Both the position numbers and the translations under genes were made by a program. 64,000 bases of DNA from Pristionchus mayeri (lineage: Eukaryota; Nematoda; Chromadorea; Rhabditida; Neodiplogasteridae): contig BTRK01000002.1 of NCBI GenBank assembly GCA_036245805.1, forward strand, positions 25,475,067-25,539,066. The letters are read 5' to 3'. Under the pieces are notes generated by a model. The model ran no database searches, had not been told where the DNA came from, and worked only from the letters and a program-made list of their open reading frames with translations. Below, piece by piece: positions 24,501 through 35,403 of this stretch; position 1 is the stretch's first letter; the number at the start of each line of letters is the position of its first letter.

Positions 24501-25041
24501 TCCTATCCCGCGGCCTATTGCCCAATGGACTATTGAGCAAGAAAGGATTGAGCAAGAACGAGAATGAGTGTGCCCCTCCTTAGCGATCCAACACGTACCA
24601 TTGAAGCAGCGGTGTTCTTTTGCTCAGTTCGCTTCACCATGTGGCTTTTTAGCGAATGAACACCAAAGCATGTGATCGGAATGGCAGATAATTGAGGTTG
24701 TCCCAGTATAAATCGATAAACTACTTGAAATAATCAGCCGATGCTCTGATTATCTGCCCCGCAGTATCGGAGACCCCATGCACGAATACGACTGGCTGAT
24801 GTTTGAGGACGTCGTTGTCGCTATTCTTCCCTCCGAAGGATCCCTTTGCACCCAAGTCTTTCCTGAAATGAAGGTTATGAATAACGCAATGATAAGAAGT
24901 TGTAGAAGAGCAAATCGACCTCTCCAGTTGATCTTTGATCTGCTTGTTGTAGTAGGTCTCGAGCCATCGCGCGAAGTGAGGGGAGAAATCCGCATTCACA
25001 GCAGAAACGAGGAAGAAGAAGAGCACAAGTGATAACCGCAT
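21512..25041 (-). CDS. LIPS-family secreted triacylglycerol lipase (lipase class 2)
   Basis: Eleven exons (25041-24920, 24862-24725, 24448-24391, 24291-24238, 24055-23953, 23721-23621, 22420-22364, 22302-22252, 22101-22009, 21797-21732, 21571-21512) give exactly 300 aa. A signal peptide (residues 1-17) precedes FSPHFARWLE. Family landmarks in order: GSFGGK, PVVFVHGVSD (oxyanion region), GYTDAEMYGTTY, YSLGVP with nucleophile Ser146, ISRKAILGG, VAGPNHG, STFLN-DINSY, TSDHIVG (probable catalytic Asp249) and GWNHDD with His279. This matches the nematode-expanded alpha/beta-hydrolase lipases that hydrolyse acylglycerols outside the cell or in the gut. Two acceptors are the less usual TTGAG/TTTGAG. 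The 1.2 kb sixth intron contains an independent antisense gene. All triad residues are present, so an active enzyme is expected. Confidence 0.9.
22533..22612. repeat. Two tandem copies of a CT-rich 40-43 bp unit
   Basis: The unit CTCTCACTCTCTCCCCTCCC followed by TCTCCTCCTCTCCC occurs twice, separated by a C-run, just upstream of the nested gene. It may act as a pyrimidine-rich promoter tract or be simple replication slippage. Confidence 0.7.
22637..23438 (+). CDS. Small GPI-anchored Cys-rich protein (Ly6/ET-module-like), nested gene
   Basis: Six exons (22637-22688, 22825-22887, 23006-23089, 23134-23195, 23239-23295, 23343-23438) give 137 aa, length divisible by three. N-terminal signal peptide (MFTRGRLAASLLTLFFIG), then a single cysteine domain: FECYSG ... 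GTCNGEVCE ... GSCIS ... GCW ... ICRCALEKCNS. The spacing and the closing C-x-C-x4-CN resemble nematode Ly6-like/ET modules. The C-terminus is hydrophobic (YLSLLMAPLMMAIYLNSR), as in a GPI-attachment signal. The fourth intron begins GCAAG instead of GT; reading through would hit TAA. The gene lies wholly inside an intron of the lipase on the opposite strand. Function unknown; domain assignment is moderately sure. Confidence 0.8.
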
Positions 25042-25755
25042 CGAAAAAATTTCAAATCGTGTGAGTACACGTTGGAACCCGAAGATTGTTCTCTGTTACC
25101 GGCATATGAACACAATCTTACACGAAACGTTGTTTTGAATTAGCCCTTAGATTAGACGAATAGAACCAAATCAACAGGTAAAGATTCATACAGTTTATTG
25201 ATTTACGATTGAATAGCGGTGAATGAAAAGAAAGAACTGATTCGGGGAACATCGCGAGAGAGGTGTGCCAAAGTATGCTGCCAATATAGATCTCAACCTG
25301 ATCTCAGCCCTCTTCCCTTCCATCCTTTGCCTCTCGGATCGTTCTCCCCGGATCATTTCTCTGCACTCTCTCCCCTCTCCCCTATTGAGCGTGCAACAAG
25401 TTTGGTTGCCTCATCGCCTCAGGGGAAAACCCTACGGATCTCTTTAAATCCCTCATTATCGCTGCTTTGACCAAAAGAGTGGCACTGATGAGTCATTCAC
25501 TACACGTCCTTCTCTTATTCGTGTAATGACAGGCAAACTATACCTGTATATTGAGCCTGAAATGATCTGGGGAGAGGAACGAGCTGGCAGATTGTGCCTA
25601 ACTCGCAAACAGCTTAATGAGCGTATGTATGAATTCCCAAGTCGACGTATGTATATTTATCGGATATATGGAATGTAATCATATTTGTTACAATCGTATT
25701 AAAGTGGGCACATCTAAATTGAGCGGGTTAAAATAGTTTCATTCCCATTCTGTAG
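25042..25755. other. Intergenic region between lipase and eIF4A-like genes
   Basis: Contains the lipase promoter and the eIF4A-like 3' flank; a minus-strand AATAAA at about 25193-25198 may serve the latter. No further eIF4A coding sequence (second RecA domain) is visible here. Confidence 0.5.
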
Positions 25756-27775
25756 CTATCCCTCAATGGTGGGCCCCTCCTGGATCTTTATGGGATCCTT
25801 CATGTATTTCGGCGCAAACTTTTCGAATCCATAACTGTCCAGGGTGGCCGAGAGGGTAACGATTTGTATCTTATCGGACATCAACCTTATCGTCTCCTCA
25901 ATTTCCTGGCTGAAGGCAATCACAATTTGATCATCTTCAGAACTATCGAGCATCCGGTCGGCATCGTCAAGGACGAGCATCTGGACATGCTCGGTGCCTG
26001 CAAATGCGCGCATCCATTGAGCTTAGGATTAAGCCTCAGGCTTAGGCCCCTTCAGACTCAAAATAGAATACCGAAGGCTACTGTAAATGTGCGTGATCGA
26101 TTTAGACTCGAGCTAAATTGTTTCAAACCTTACCCTAGCGAACCACATTTCTGGTCTACTTTCATTGACGGCCTAGAAAGCTACATACACATGACTACGA
26201 TGCTTTTTGAGAAGGAATACACATGAAAACACAAGAAATAGAACTTGCGCAGAGCACGGCGATTGATCATGTCGAGGACACGGAGAGGGGTTCCGACGAC
26301 AACGTGACCACCCTCCTGGAGCTGCCGCACGTATTTCAAAATCGAGGTGCCACCTAAGTAACACATATGCGAAAAAGGGGCGTGGCTTGGTCCCTCAAAT
26401 TTTGATCTTTGAACTAATTTATCAACTAATTGAACTCACCTACGATAGCATGCACGGTGATATTCATGAATTGACCGAGGGCGGAGATGTCCTGCTGGAT
26501 CTGAAAGCAGGAAAGTGAACTTCTGGACTTGAAAATTGTTAACTGACAGGCGAATTATATGATCACGTGGCACAATTTGTGTTCGCTTGATGTGTTTTAC
26601 TAAGACGACAACAACGGCTCAGACCGAAGTTTGCGATAGCGTACACCACCAATCACGGATGAGTTGGGTGAAACATTTTTTGTCAAGATTTGAAGAAATG
26701 GTTTTTGTAAATTCTTTGTTCAAGTTTTTATAAAGTGCAATTCTAAGATAAGTTTACTATTAGCAGTGGTGTGAGGCGCCGCTCGTCATAAAAAGGGTCT
26801 TCAGTTCGAGCCCCGCCTGGGCAGACCAAGCCCTTTAACCCCCTCCGGGGGCGGTAAATTAGTAGTGGAAAGGTAACGTTTCCTAGAAGCAATTTGGACA
26901 GCAGGGTTACGTAGTCCTAGCAGCAGTCGGCCTTACTCCACTGCATCTAGCGTTGCTGAGAGTGAGAGATACCTGCTGGACGCGTTCCCGAGAGGGAGCC
27001 ATGACGACAGCCTGGAGTTGGGGGGAACTCTCATCAATTCTCTGCAGAATCGGCACAGAGATGGTGGCAGTCTTTTCGGTACCAGTCGGCGTTTGGATGA
27101 TAACATTTTTTCCTGAAATAAATTATAATAGATTTAATTATTTTAATACAATAAAATATAGGAAACTGAAGATACCCTGAGAACGTTACAGGTAAACGGA
27201 TGGCTACTTATTCGATAATTTCCACACTTTTTTCTAGGACTTAGGCATGACGGCATTTCGGATCGGAATTTTTGGTCTTTACGTAATAACTTGTCAATTT
27301 ATTTTTGTCTCGCAGTCCAATTGCGGAATTCGGTTTTTACGCGGAGTACATTTTTCAAGCTTTGAAGAGGTATCGACCGAAACTTTTTCCAAACCGATAA
27401 TAGAATTCATTGCTTATCCCGATAAGAAATCGGATCACTCACTTAATATAAAGGAAGAAAAGGATTTATGACGGCCCATGCACACTTGAAACTTCCTCTT
27501 GTGGAGGGTTCCTTTCCCTTACCAGTAATGCAAGAGGAGATGGCATTCTGCTGAATAATAGATGGCTTCTCAAGACCTACAGCGTGGATTCCACGAAGAA
27601 GATTTTCCTTGAGCTTCAGAGTCTCGAAGAAATCATCATCGCTGCCCTGGAATATGTGCTAATCAATGGAGCATAGATGAAATGCTAATGCTATTGAAAG
27701 GCCCTTGAGTAGTGCTAATAGTCTTCTCACTGCAGCAATTGCGATGAAGATCGTGAGGAGGAGAGAATACGACAT
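25756..27775 (-). CDS. Truncated, divergent eIF4A-like DEAD-box protein with a signal-peptide-like first exon
   Basis: Six exons (27775-27731, 27646-27523, 27112-26973, 26500-26440, 26353-26249, 25997-25756) join in frame to 238 aa. Exons 2-6 align along the first RecA domain of eIF4[21 protein letters not shown] (Q-motif region), PTGTEKTAT where eIF4A has [17 protein letters not shown] for [18 protein letters not shown] for [12 protein letters not shown] for LDEADEML, and LSAT. The protein stops after GPTIEG, so the entire second RecA (helicase C) domain is absent. Exon 1 encodes [15 protein letters not shown], a credible secretion signal preceded by a TATATCTAG acceptor. The fifth intron needs a GC donor (GCAAGT). 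Walker A has lost its central Gly, so ATPase activity is doubtful. Either a decaying duplicate or a repurposed protein; exon 1 assignment is the weakest part. Confidence 0.7.
26763..26960 (+). repeat. tRNA-derived (SINE-like) sequence
   Basis: Inside an intron of the eIF4A-like gene. A tRNA A-box-like word (TGGTGTGAGGCG) is followed about 35 bases later by an AGTTCGAGCCCCG B box, the two internal RNA polymerase III promoter parts, and then by unrelated sequence. It does not fold as a functional tRNA. Class assignment is tentative. Confidence 0.4.
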
Positions 27776-28477
27776 CTTCCTAGATATAAATGAACTGTTA
27801 TATGTCTGACGGAAACAGATTGACAAAAGCAAGCATGTCAAGGGTGTGAAATGAACTGAAACGAAAAACTATTTATCGATCCGAACGCGCCGAAACAACC
27901 CAAGTATTTAGAATTACATGCCGAGAATAGGCATCGAAAAGACTTTATGCACCCTTTGAATTGTTTTTTTTTGTTCTTTTCGACGTGTGTCTGTACAAAA
28001 CTCGTTAAGAATTTTACATCGCGATCGAAGAAAGAGCACAGACAAGTGGAACGGAGACCAAACCCTCTCAATCGACTGCTTCAATTAGATCAAGATACGG
28101 ACAAAATATTGGAATGGGGGATGGGCTGTTTCAGGGCTCACTATTCGAGTATTTCAGAGACGAATCGCGAGAGATTCGAGCACGATATGAAAAAATAAAT
28201 CAATATTGTTAAAAATTCACAAAACAAAAATCACCAGAAGTACTTTGAATCAAGCTCTTTCAAACCGCATTGGCCAATTATTTAAAAAATATTTTTCGAG
28301 TACGGACGGATCGAAGTTGACATCGTTCCCAAAATTTAGCGAAGTACATACACCTCTACAACGTCGTCATTGACAATTTCCTTTAAAAAAACAGAGTACT
28401 GACAGCAATGCTTCCAAAGCGCCAATTGACCCATGTGGTATGGGATAGGGCGATATGGGCCATATCGCTCTCAAATA
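27776..28477. other. Intergenic region
   Basis: AT-rich, no supported gene. A 20-base near-palindrome (GCGATATGGGCCATATCGC) lies at about 28450-28470, just before the mariner remnant. Confidence 0.45.
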
Positions 28478-29375
28478 TTAGGTTGGTGCAAAAGTTTCTT
28501 TACAAAATCACTTCCCCAGTTTTCGTGCTATATCTTGCTCCGCTATTGAGCAATCTTAATATGGTGTTTCTTATTATGTTAGTAGATGCATACTCTCCAT
28601 AGCGCATCTGTGCTCAATCTTGCTCATTCGGATGTTCAGGCGGGGCAAGATGCCAAAGACAAAAAAATCAAATTTCAGCCGGAATATTTGATAGATTATT
28701 TCTCTAAATACTGTAGTGATTATACCACACCAACAGCATTTTCGTAAAGTACATTTACTGGGAATTATATTGTATCAGCTGCGCCAGATCAGCCTTGAAA
28801 TCGCTTGCTAAGGGAGGGACGATTTTCGGATACAACAGTTCTTGAAACTAGCATAATGTTAATAGTCGCGCTCTACAGTTTTGCTGTATGACCAATTGAT
28901 CCCATATAAAGCTAAATCAGAAGAACCTATTATGTTAATGCTCCAATAGAAAAATGGTCATGATTTATTGTTCCTCTCACGAGCAGCACTTTTCAAAGTG
29001 CTGAATTCGAAATTTGATAGACGGAATCGGTCTTTTCGACCTCATAAGATGTCCACGAGATTACAAAACCACCAGTTCAAGGGTTCGGCGGACACATCAA
29101 CCGTTATTGATCAACTTCTCAAAAGAACGAAAGTTGTATTCCGTTCACTTAAATGTTATGATAATTTTTGCCGAATATCTAAAAAACTCGAATTTTGCGA
29201 ATTTTGGAATAACATTATTTTTCCCGCGATCGATGTAAGATCGATTCGATATAAACCAATGATTGTGGTACATCTATGCTGCCTCAAATAATACCTGAGT
29301 GGTTTTTGGAACAAGTAAAGCAATTACGAGAAAACTTCGAAAATACCTTGTAAAGAAACTTTTCCACCAACCTAA
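28478..29375. mobile_element. Non-autonomous mariner element (898 bp)
   Basis: Ends are inverted copies starting TTAGGTTGGTGCAAAAGTTT on the left and TTAGGTTGGTGGAAAAGTTT on the right (one difference), with TA duplications at 28476-28477 and 29376-29377. The terminus is of the GGTTGG(T)GCAAAA type shared by many animal mariners. I find no recognisable transposase in the interior on either strand, so it is a deletion derivative or internally replaced. It is unrelated to the 13848 element, whose termini differ. Confidence 0.85.
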
Positions 29376-29782
29376 TATATTCAAAATCATCAAAAACATA
29401 ATTTCAAATTGTTTCGCCAACCACTGTCATTGGTCAAAAATACGGTATCACCTGAAATTCAACAATGGATACTTACTTTGACTATTTTGACTGTTTTGTA
29501 TAATTAATTTTTCGAAAAAAATAATAAACTAACGAACCACATCTGTGGCATTTATATTATTTTATTGCGTGATCAGATTCGCTCTATTACCATCCTTGGA
29601 GTCGTTCTTCTCCTCGTCTTATCTCCTTCTTTTGTTCAAATTACCAAATCACTCGGTTCCTTCTAGTTCGCATCAGGCAAAGTATTGTAAAATAGGAATT
29701 CCTTTATCTTCAGGCACAATATCAGCAATAATCGATTATGTACAGGGTGAGTAGTAATTTCGAGGCTAGCTCATTGTTCCCT
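29376..29782. other. Intergenic AT-rich region
   Basis: 3' flank of the saposin-like gene; minus-strand AATAAA-like words occur but none stands out. No gene. Confidence 0.4.
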
Positions 29783-31401
29783 TCACAGTCCTTCGTCGAC
29801 CACTGGCTGCTTATCGGCCGCCATTCTTCTCAATCGAGCAACGGTCGATGCAAGTTCAGCCACCTGGAATTCATTTTTGAATTTAGTCTTACAAAACAAA
29901 AGTGAGATGTTTGAAAAATAATCTATCTTGGTTGAAAATATGGCATCGCGGTAATACTGGGGGTGGGCATGAAGACGAAGGTAGACGCACCTTTCCGTAG
30001 AACTGAATGGGGTCGAAGGGGTCGCTGTCGTTCTTGTTTCGGAGTCCAGAGGTAGAGACGGGCTCTACCTGCACAATTGAAACATTCCATGTTTTTCTCT
30101 CGTCGATCTGTCATCAGGATCCTCTGAACCCACTTGAACACCATCCTCGGATTCTTTCTCCCCCTCCTTCACTTCCTTCTCTCCCTCCTTCTTCTCTTCT
30201 TCCTTCTCCTCTCCATCAACTGATCGGCGGCGTCGGAATGACGAGGAATCTGTGTGCAGAAGTGAAAATTGTTTTCATGAGACTCTCTCTGATACCATCG
30301 AGTGATACCAGCAGTAAGGTCACACAAATTGTGCCAATTTTCAGGCAGTAATCAACTGTTGACACTGATTGCTGCACATAATAGACTCAATCGATCAGAG
30401 AGCAAGTAATCCTCAGATGCCTCGGAACTTCCCGGTTGCATTACTCACCAGGGTTGTTGATCTTGTTGAGGTCGAATTGGGAGAAGAGGTCGTTGGGAAG
30501 CGTCGGTTTGGGAGGGAATGGCGGAGAGGTGGGGATCTGAAGGGGAAATTGATAATCAGGGAAGGGTACGGTATTGTTTAGGATGATTACGGTACTAGGC
30601 TTTTTCTTTTGCAGGAGCTTGGTTTATTTTGATTACTCAGCAACTCCTAAGCGCAGTGCGAGAGCACTTTGTGCTCTACTCGAGATCCCAATCAAAGGCA
30701 CCACACAGCATGGGGATTTTGGAGTGGAGGGAATGAAGCATATGAGATATTGGTATATGAGATATTGGTCTCACATTGAATGTCTGCGGGACTCCACACT
30801 CGAGACAGAGACGGAGGGACGTACAGACCTCAAATTGGATTACATGTATCGTATTTGAATAACGATATTCGAAACTTGGAAACACCAGCTACGATGCAGT
30901 GTCTAGAGGATACCTCTGGTCTCGGTTCGAGTTTCTTCAGCTGATCGTATACTCCTCCAAGAATCGTGTCGACAAGATTGATGCAGATCGCTTGTATCGT
31001 CGGTTCGGGTATGAAGTTGCGACAGACCCCGTCCAGTTCCTTGAACGTTTTGGTTAAAGTGCATTTTATCCCATTTTACATTTCCCTACGATCAATGTGC
31101 TACTTACTATCGTTTTGTAATGACGGTGAAGTATATCCAGAATAGACGAACAATTCATGGAAAATTTACCTTTTTGAACGGTTGGTTTTCGATCACATTG
31201 TCAAGAGTTGTGATGAAATCCTTGCATCGATTGCACAAAAATTGGAAGACGTCCTCTGAATAAATTAGAAAATGAAAATGAAACGCAATGTAGAAGAAAA
31301 TGCAATTTTTGCTCACCGACAAATCCAAAAATGCCTTCGGCTTGCGCGTTCACCGGAGTAGCAATCAGTAGAGAAGCGAGACACAACGCAAGCAATCTCA
31401 T
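29783..31401 (-). CDS. Secreted saposin-like protein with charged C-terminal region
   Basis: Seven exons (31401-31317, 31255-31170, 31039-30914, 30536-30449, 30249-30134, 30068-29991, 29863-29783) total 660 bases, 219 aa. Signal peptide MRLLALCLASLLIATPVNAQ. Residues about 35-100 resemble a saposin-B fold: FLCNRCKDFITTLDN with C-x2-C, a middle Cys (GVCRNF), and AICINLVDTILGGV. Only four of the usual six cysteines are visible, so one disulfide may be lacking. A Pro-rich linker follows, then a basic RRRR site and a Lys/Glu-rich stretch (VDGEEKEEEKKEGEKE), and a C-terminal part ending PVVDEGL. Saposin-like proteins bind or perturb lipids; here lipid binding is an inference. Gene ends and phases are well supported; the family call is moderate. 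Confidence 0.75.
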
Positions 31402-32152
31402 CTCAAAGCGCGCGGATTACTGTGGCTATCAATAACTGATTCTTACCGTAGTCTGAGTAGGTGTCGATCAGGACGTCTCTCGTTCTCACGCCCCTTCGTC
31501 CTCTTATATTTGGCTACTTGATAGCACTGCGATAAACAGAGGGGCAGAGGGCATATTTTTATGGCAGCCCTTTGATTCACACCATACTTCCACGGTTTCC
31601 TTTGTGCATATGAGGGCAATAATATCTTTGAAAATGAAAATTATGAAACAGTGCAGTGATTTAACTTCTTTGCTAGAGCCATCAAACCGCAATCACTATC
31701 ATAATTTCGTTTCAATATATGTGATAATAATACAATTTATCACAATTTACCACGGAATCTGTTGATTGTGGTCGGAGATGAACTTACAGCCTGATATCAG
31801 GACGTTCTTCGATTTGAGAAACGCACAGAAACATAACACAAATTAGAGGTATTTTTTAATTGCGTGGTCAAATATTTCATTTAGAAAAGTATTATTCAAT
31901 AAATTTCAATCCGATGACATTTTTCTCAAAAAAAACAAACTACACTAGATAATCTGTGACGATTCAGTTCTCCTTCTCGTAGATTCCTGAGTACAGTATG
32001 ACACTTCTGTTTTCCATTCTTCTCTGCCTCCGGTTAATCTGATAAGATTCGCCCTCTCAGGTATCGCAATGAGATTATTCGAGTCAGCCCGCTGACTAAT
32101 TCCTCAACACAGCTAACCAAACAGTAGAAAATTCCGGAAAACAGCTCGACGG
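31402..32152. other. Intergenic region
   Basis: Presumed promoter of the saposin-like gene; a TATA-like AAATATAAGAG lies on the minus strand near 31499-31509, about 100 bases before its ATG. Otherwise AT-rich and without gene evidence. Confidence 0.4.
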
Positions 32153-32158
32153 TTTATT
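32153..32158 (-). terminator. Polyadenylation signal of the ML-like gene
   Basis: AATAAA on the minus strand, 90 bases beyond the stop codon at 32249. Confidence 0.6.
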
Positions 32159-32248
32159 GACAGTTTATTGTCTTTTATCTCACAACATAGAGAGGGAATC
32201 ACAGATATATGAATATACTCGTTATAAGGCACGATTGAATTGGATATT

Positions 32249-33845
32249 CTACAACTCCTGCTTGGCCGCATCTTCAGTCGACACATCGATCCATCCATCT
32301 CCGATGTTGACTCCGGCGAAGGAAGATCCAGCCATCGTCAGGGCTACCGACACCTTCCATTCGCCCTGCAATATTTTAAAATAATTTACAAAAAAATTTA
32401 CGAAATTATTCACCTCGACGTAGGGGTTGTCCTGCCTGATCATAGGCTTCATCTCTCCCCAGTCACCAGGAAGTTCCCTTCAAAGTTCAAAAGATCAAAT
32501 AGTGGCTCTGGTAATGTTCTTGAACATTGAGACCCTGTCTTGATCAGTTTTGTTCTAGTGCACATTCTTAACTGTTCGGAACAGTTCTAGTGCACTTTCA
32601 AATTGATACTTTTGACTGTAAACAGATAAGTGCGACGAGAGTCTGACAAGATATCTTTGACACCCTCCTTCTGGAATTGTTTGAAGGCGGCGGGAGAGGC
32701 GAGTGAGAAGAGGTCGACATTGCTGAAATTACCACGTGTTTTGCTCATTCTTTGCACTGTATTCAGCAGCGAACCACTGTTCGAAAACAATGGAACACGG
32801 TGGTTCACCAGATAAGGGGTTTAAAATTGCAGACGTGCAAGCAATCATTGTTTTCTAAAGAGTGTGGTAGGGTAAACACAGCCAATTTGCTTACCACAAA
32901 TCGTCTCCGACGAAAGCGTTGTTGCTCTGTCCGTTCTTGCATACCTACAAATCAATAAATTGCTAAATTTCAAAATATTTAGGGATTTCGAAACAGCAGA
33001 TGTAGGATCTCTGACCACTCCGATGAACATGGAGTTCTTTTCCAGATTGAAGTTGAGATTCGTCGCCCCCACCATGGGAACCTCCTTCTTCACTCGAATC
33101 TTCCCTGAAATAGACCAATTCACTTGTTTGTCCTTCCTCACAAAGCCTCCTCATAACTCTAAATGGCTCACCCGAGGCGAATTTGTAGTATCCGGGGAGG
33201 ACGACCTTTCCCTTTCCCTTCCCTGCACACGAGGGTCTCTTCAGATTATCGTACGTTAGCAGGATGAAATCCTCGAAGACGATGTCCTTCTTCCCTGCCA
33301 TTCACCATTTATTTCAGGCACTAGGTCGGATGAGAACTATGACGTCATGCCGCATTGATATATCATATATATATCAAAATCGGCATGACGTCGTAATTTT
33401 TCTCATCCGACCTAGTGCCCAACTTCCTTGTCTCATTGAGGCCTGTCTCTTTGATCACCTAGTCTGGCTCTTCCGGGTTAAAACTGACTACCCCCGCGAA
33501 AACTGATATCATCTATCTGGAGACTTCGTCGTTCATTTGTATGCCATGAACAGAATAATCGCACGTTTTCCGTGGGAAAGTTCGACGAAAATCATCATAC
33601 GAGTGCGCGTACATGATTTATTCACAACCTCATGTTTTAGGCCAAAACACGAGTATGATAATTTCGCACGCCCCCGAAACCAGCTGAAATTCTAAAGGAA
33701 AGCCAGGCGTCTGAAAACAGCCAGGTAACGGCTAACCTTGGAACATGTCGTGCATCTTGAGCACATTGTCCATGCCGTCGACACATTTTGATTTGGCAGA
33801 GACGAGAGAAAGGAGAAGAGGAGCTGCCAGCAACAATACGATCAT
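32249..33845 (-). CDS. Secreted protein, GM2-activator/ML-like (tentative)
   Basis: Seven exons (33845-33737, 33294-33172, 33104-33016, 32944-32895, 32722-32624, 32477-32414, 32365-32249) give 216 aa, divisible by three with consistent phases. Signal peptide MIVLLLAAPLLLSLVSA, then CVDGMDNV. The order GKVVLPGYYKF ... IRVKKEVPMVGATNLNFNLE ... MFIGVVCKNGQ ... VGDDLCN ... ELPGDWGEM ... EGEWKVSVALTMAGSS recalls the beta-sandwich of GM2-activator and ML lipid-recognition proteins: a Pro-Gly early strand, a weak Cys pair and a late GxW/Y strand. No diagnostic motif proves this. If correct it would bind lipids in an extracellular or lysosomal space. The first intron contains a small foldback element. 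Gene model is firm, family tentative. Confidence 0.72.
33317..33419. repeat. 103 bp foldback MITE-like element
   Basis: Arms GGCACTAGGTCGGATGAGA and its exact reverse complement bound an AT-rich centre with ATATATAT; the inner arms also pair (TGACGTCATGCCG with CGGCATGACGTCG). It lies in the first intron of the ML-like gene. Confidence 0.8.
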
Positions 33846-34859
33846 CCTGGAAAGACTCAATTGAGGGCTAGACAGTTGTGTAATGGGAAATAGCAGAAAT
33901 AGAGCACACGACGGAAGTTATCCTCACTTTTGTCAGGGCTCTATGAGATTAGACCGATTAGAGGAAAATCAGAGAAGTGGAATGCAATTGTTATGATAAA
34001 AAACGAACAAACACGTAATCAAAAATGTGTTTACTCGTAAACATAACGAAATTCCCCACAAAAATGTATCAAAACGCGCGAAGAAAATGGGAGGGAATTA
34101 GTTCTCAGGAAGAACGAGTATGAATGAGTACGAGTATTCGGGGATCGATCGAACGCGTCACTAGCGGGTAAACAACTGAAGGGGAAGGACACGCATGCGT
34201 AAACTCAGACGAGACGACAGATGCCAAACTGCAACGGACGATAAGCAGAACCTGTCAGTTACCCGATGGGAGAAGAGGACACGTTCGATAAGGGAGAAGA
34301 ATGCTGCTGAATCAGCCAAATATGATTGCATTTCACTATGGAAATGGAGTAGGACGAGGAAGGGGAAATCTCGCAATATAGCGCGTGGGTGCAGAGGGGA
34401 AAGTGAAAAGGTCAGCCGCTTGACCCGAATCTCGCCCTGTCTAAGCTGATTGAGGGAAAAGAAAAATAGGATGAGCAGGATAAGATCTTTGATTCATGTG
34501 GAGAATATTAATAACTGTGAGCTCGATCAGTGTTGTTCAGCAATTCATCCCCGATTATGCCCTCCGACTGCTTTTTGTTTGCTCCACTAGAGAAGCAACG
34601 CAATGTCTGCACAACTTCACGGCAATTTCGTTCGTGAATGGAGTAGAAGCGATTTGGGACGATGAAACAATGGCTTCTTTGGAAGGTGCCTACTACGGCT
34701 TCTATGCGTGGAATTCGAGTGAAATTTTCGTGAGATGACGTGGTGTGTTAGTGTAAGTTGAGAGGTCCGGGTTCACCCCCGCACGACCTTCAATTTGTCT
34801 TCTGAACACTCTGTTTGGAAACTCATTTTGGGTCAATCAATATGCCATTTTCAACGTTA
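33846..34859. other. Intergenic region
   Basis: Between the ML-like promoter and the neuropeptide 3' end. A plus-strand open frame of 80 codons at 34496-34738 has no signal of real coding. At 34735-34790 a GGTCCGGGTTCACCCCCGC word resembles a tRNA B box but no tRNA can be folded. Confidence 0.45.
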
Positions 34860-34865
34860 TTTATT
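34860..34865 (-). terminator. Polyadenylation signal of the neuropeptide gene
   Basis: AATAAA on the minus strand about 100 bases past the stop codon at 34963. Confidence 0.55.
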
Positions 34866-34962
34866 GACAATCTCCTCGTTCAGACATCGAAAATACGGGT
34901 TGGGGTAAAGAGAAGTGAAAAAAGCTAATAAGATGATCTTTGATCTCTCCATTTCTTCGCCT

Positions 34963-35403
34963 TCAATACATGCCGTTTCTCTCTTTCATCAGCGCACGAT
35001 ATCGAGCGAGCATCAGTTTTCCCTGAAAAGAGACAGATAAAAAGTAATGTTTGTTGCATTGATCATGTTTCATTGATCGGCACAAAAGTAATCTACAGAA
35101 ATCAGAAGTTTTCTTATTTTTCTTTTGCGATTTGCAGATATCTCTACGAAATTTCAAAGATCTTTCACCTCATCGTAGGGCAGCGATCTCTTTCCCAGTC
35201 CGATTCCGCCCAGAGTGTCGATCGCCGAGATGTCGCCGAAGCCCATCATGTCGTCCTGCAATGCAAAAATGTCTCAAATCGCCAAAAATTTTGAGTTGGG
35301 TCGTGCGATGTGTCAGACAACTGACCCTCTTGACTTCCTGGGGGTTCATGGCGAGAGAGAAGGCGAAGATTGCAGCGAGAAGAAGGAGGAGGACCGATCG
35401 CAT
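34963..35403 (-). CDS. NLP-5-like (GGxGL-amide) neuropeptide precursor
   Basis: Three exons (35403-35326, 35255-35169, 35022-34963), all phase 0, encode 74 aa. Signal peptide residues 1-18 (MRSVLLLLLAAIFAFSLA). A KR site (NPQEVKR) releases a 23-residue peptide starting DDMMGFGD and ending DTLGGIGLG, bounded by a second KR. The Gly before KR would be converted to a C-terminal amide, giving ...TLGGIGL-amide. The ending closely matches the TLGGMGLG peptides of C. elegans NLP-5 (allatostatin/buccalin-like group). The remaining part, SLPYDEGKLMLARYRALMK, may be a spacer or a second peptide. Unlike NLP-5, only one copy of the core peptide is present. Processing in dense-core vesicles and release as a neuromodulator follow from the family; the receptor is unknown. 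Confidence 0.85.

Noticed and set aside
34735..34790. Possible tRNA (B-box-like GGTTCACCCC)
   Set aside because: No anticodon arm or acceptor stem can be folded; spacing between A and B boxes is too short.
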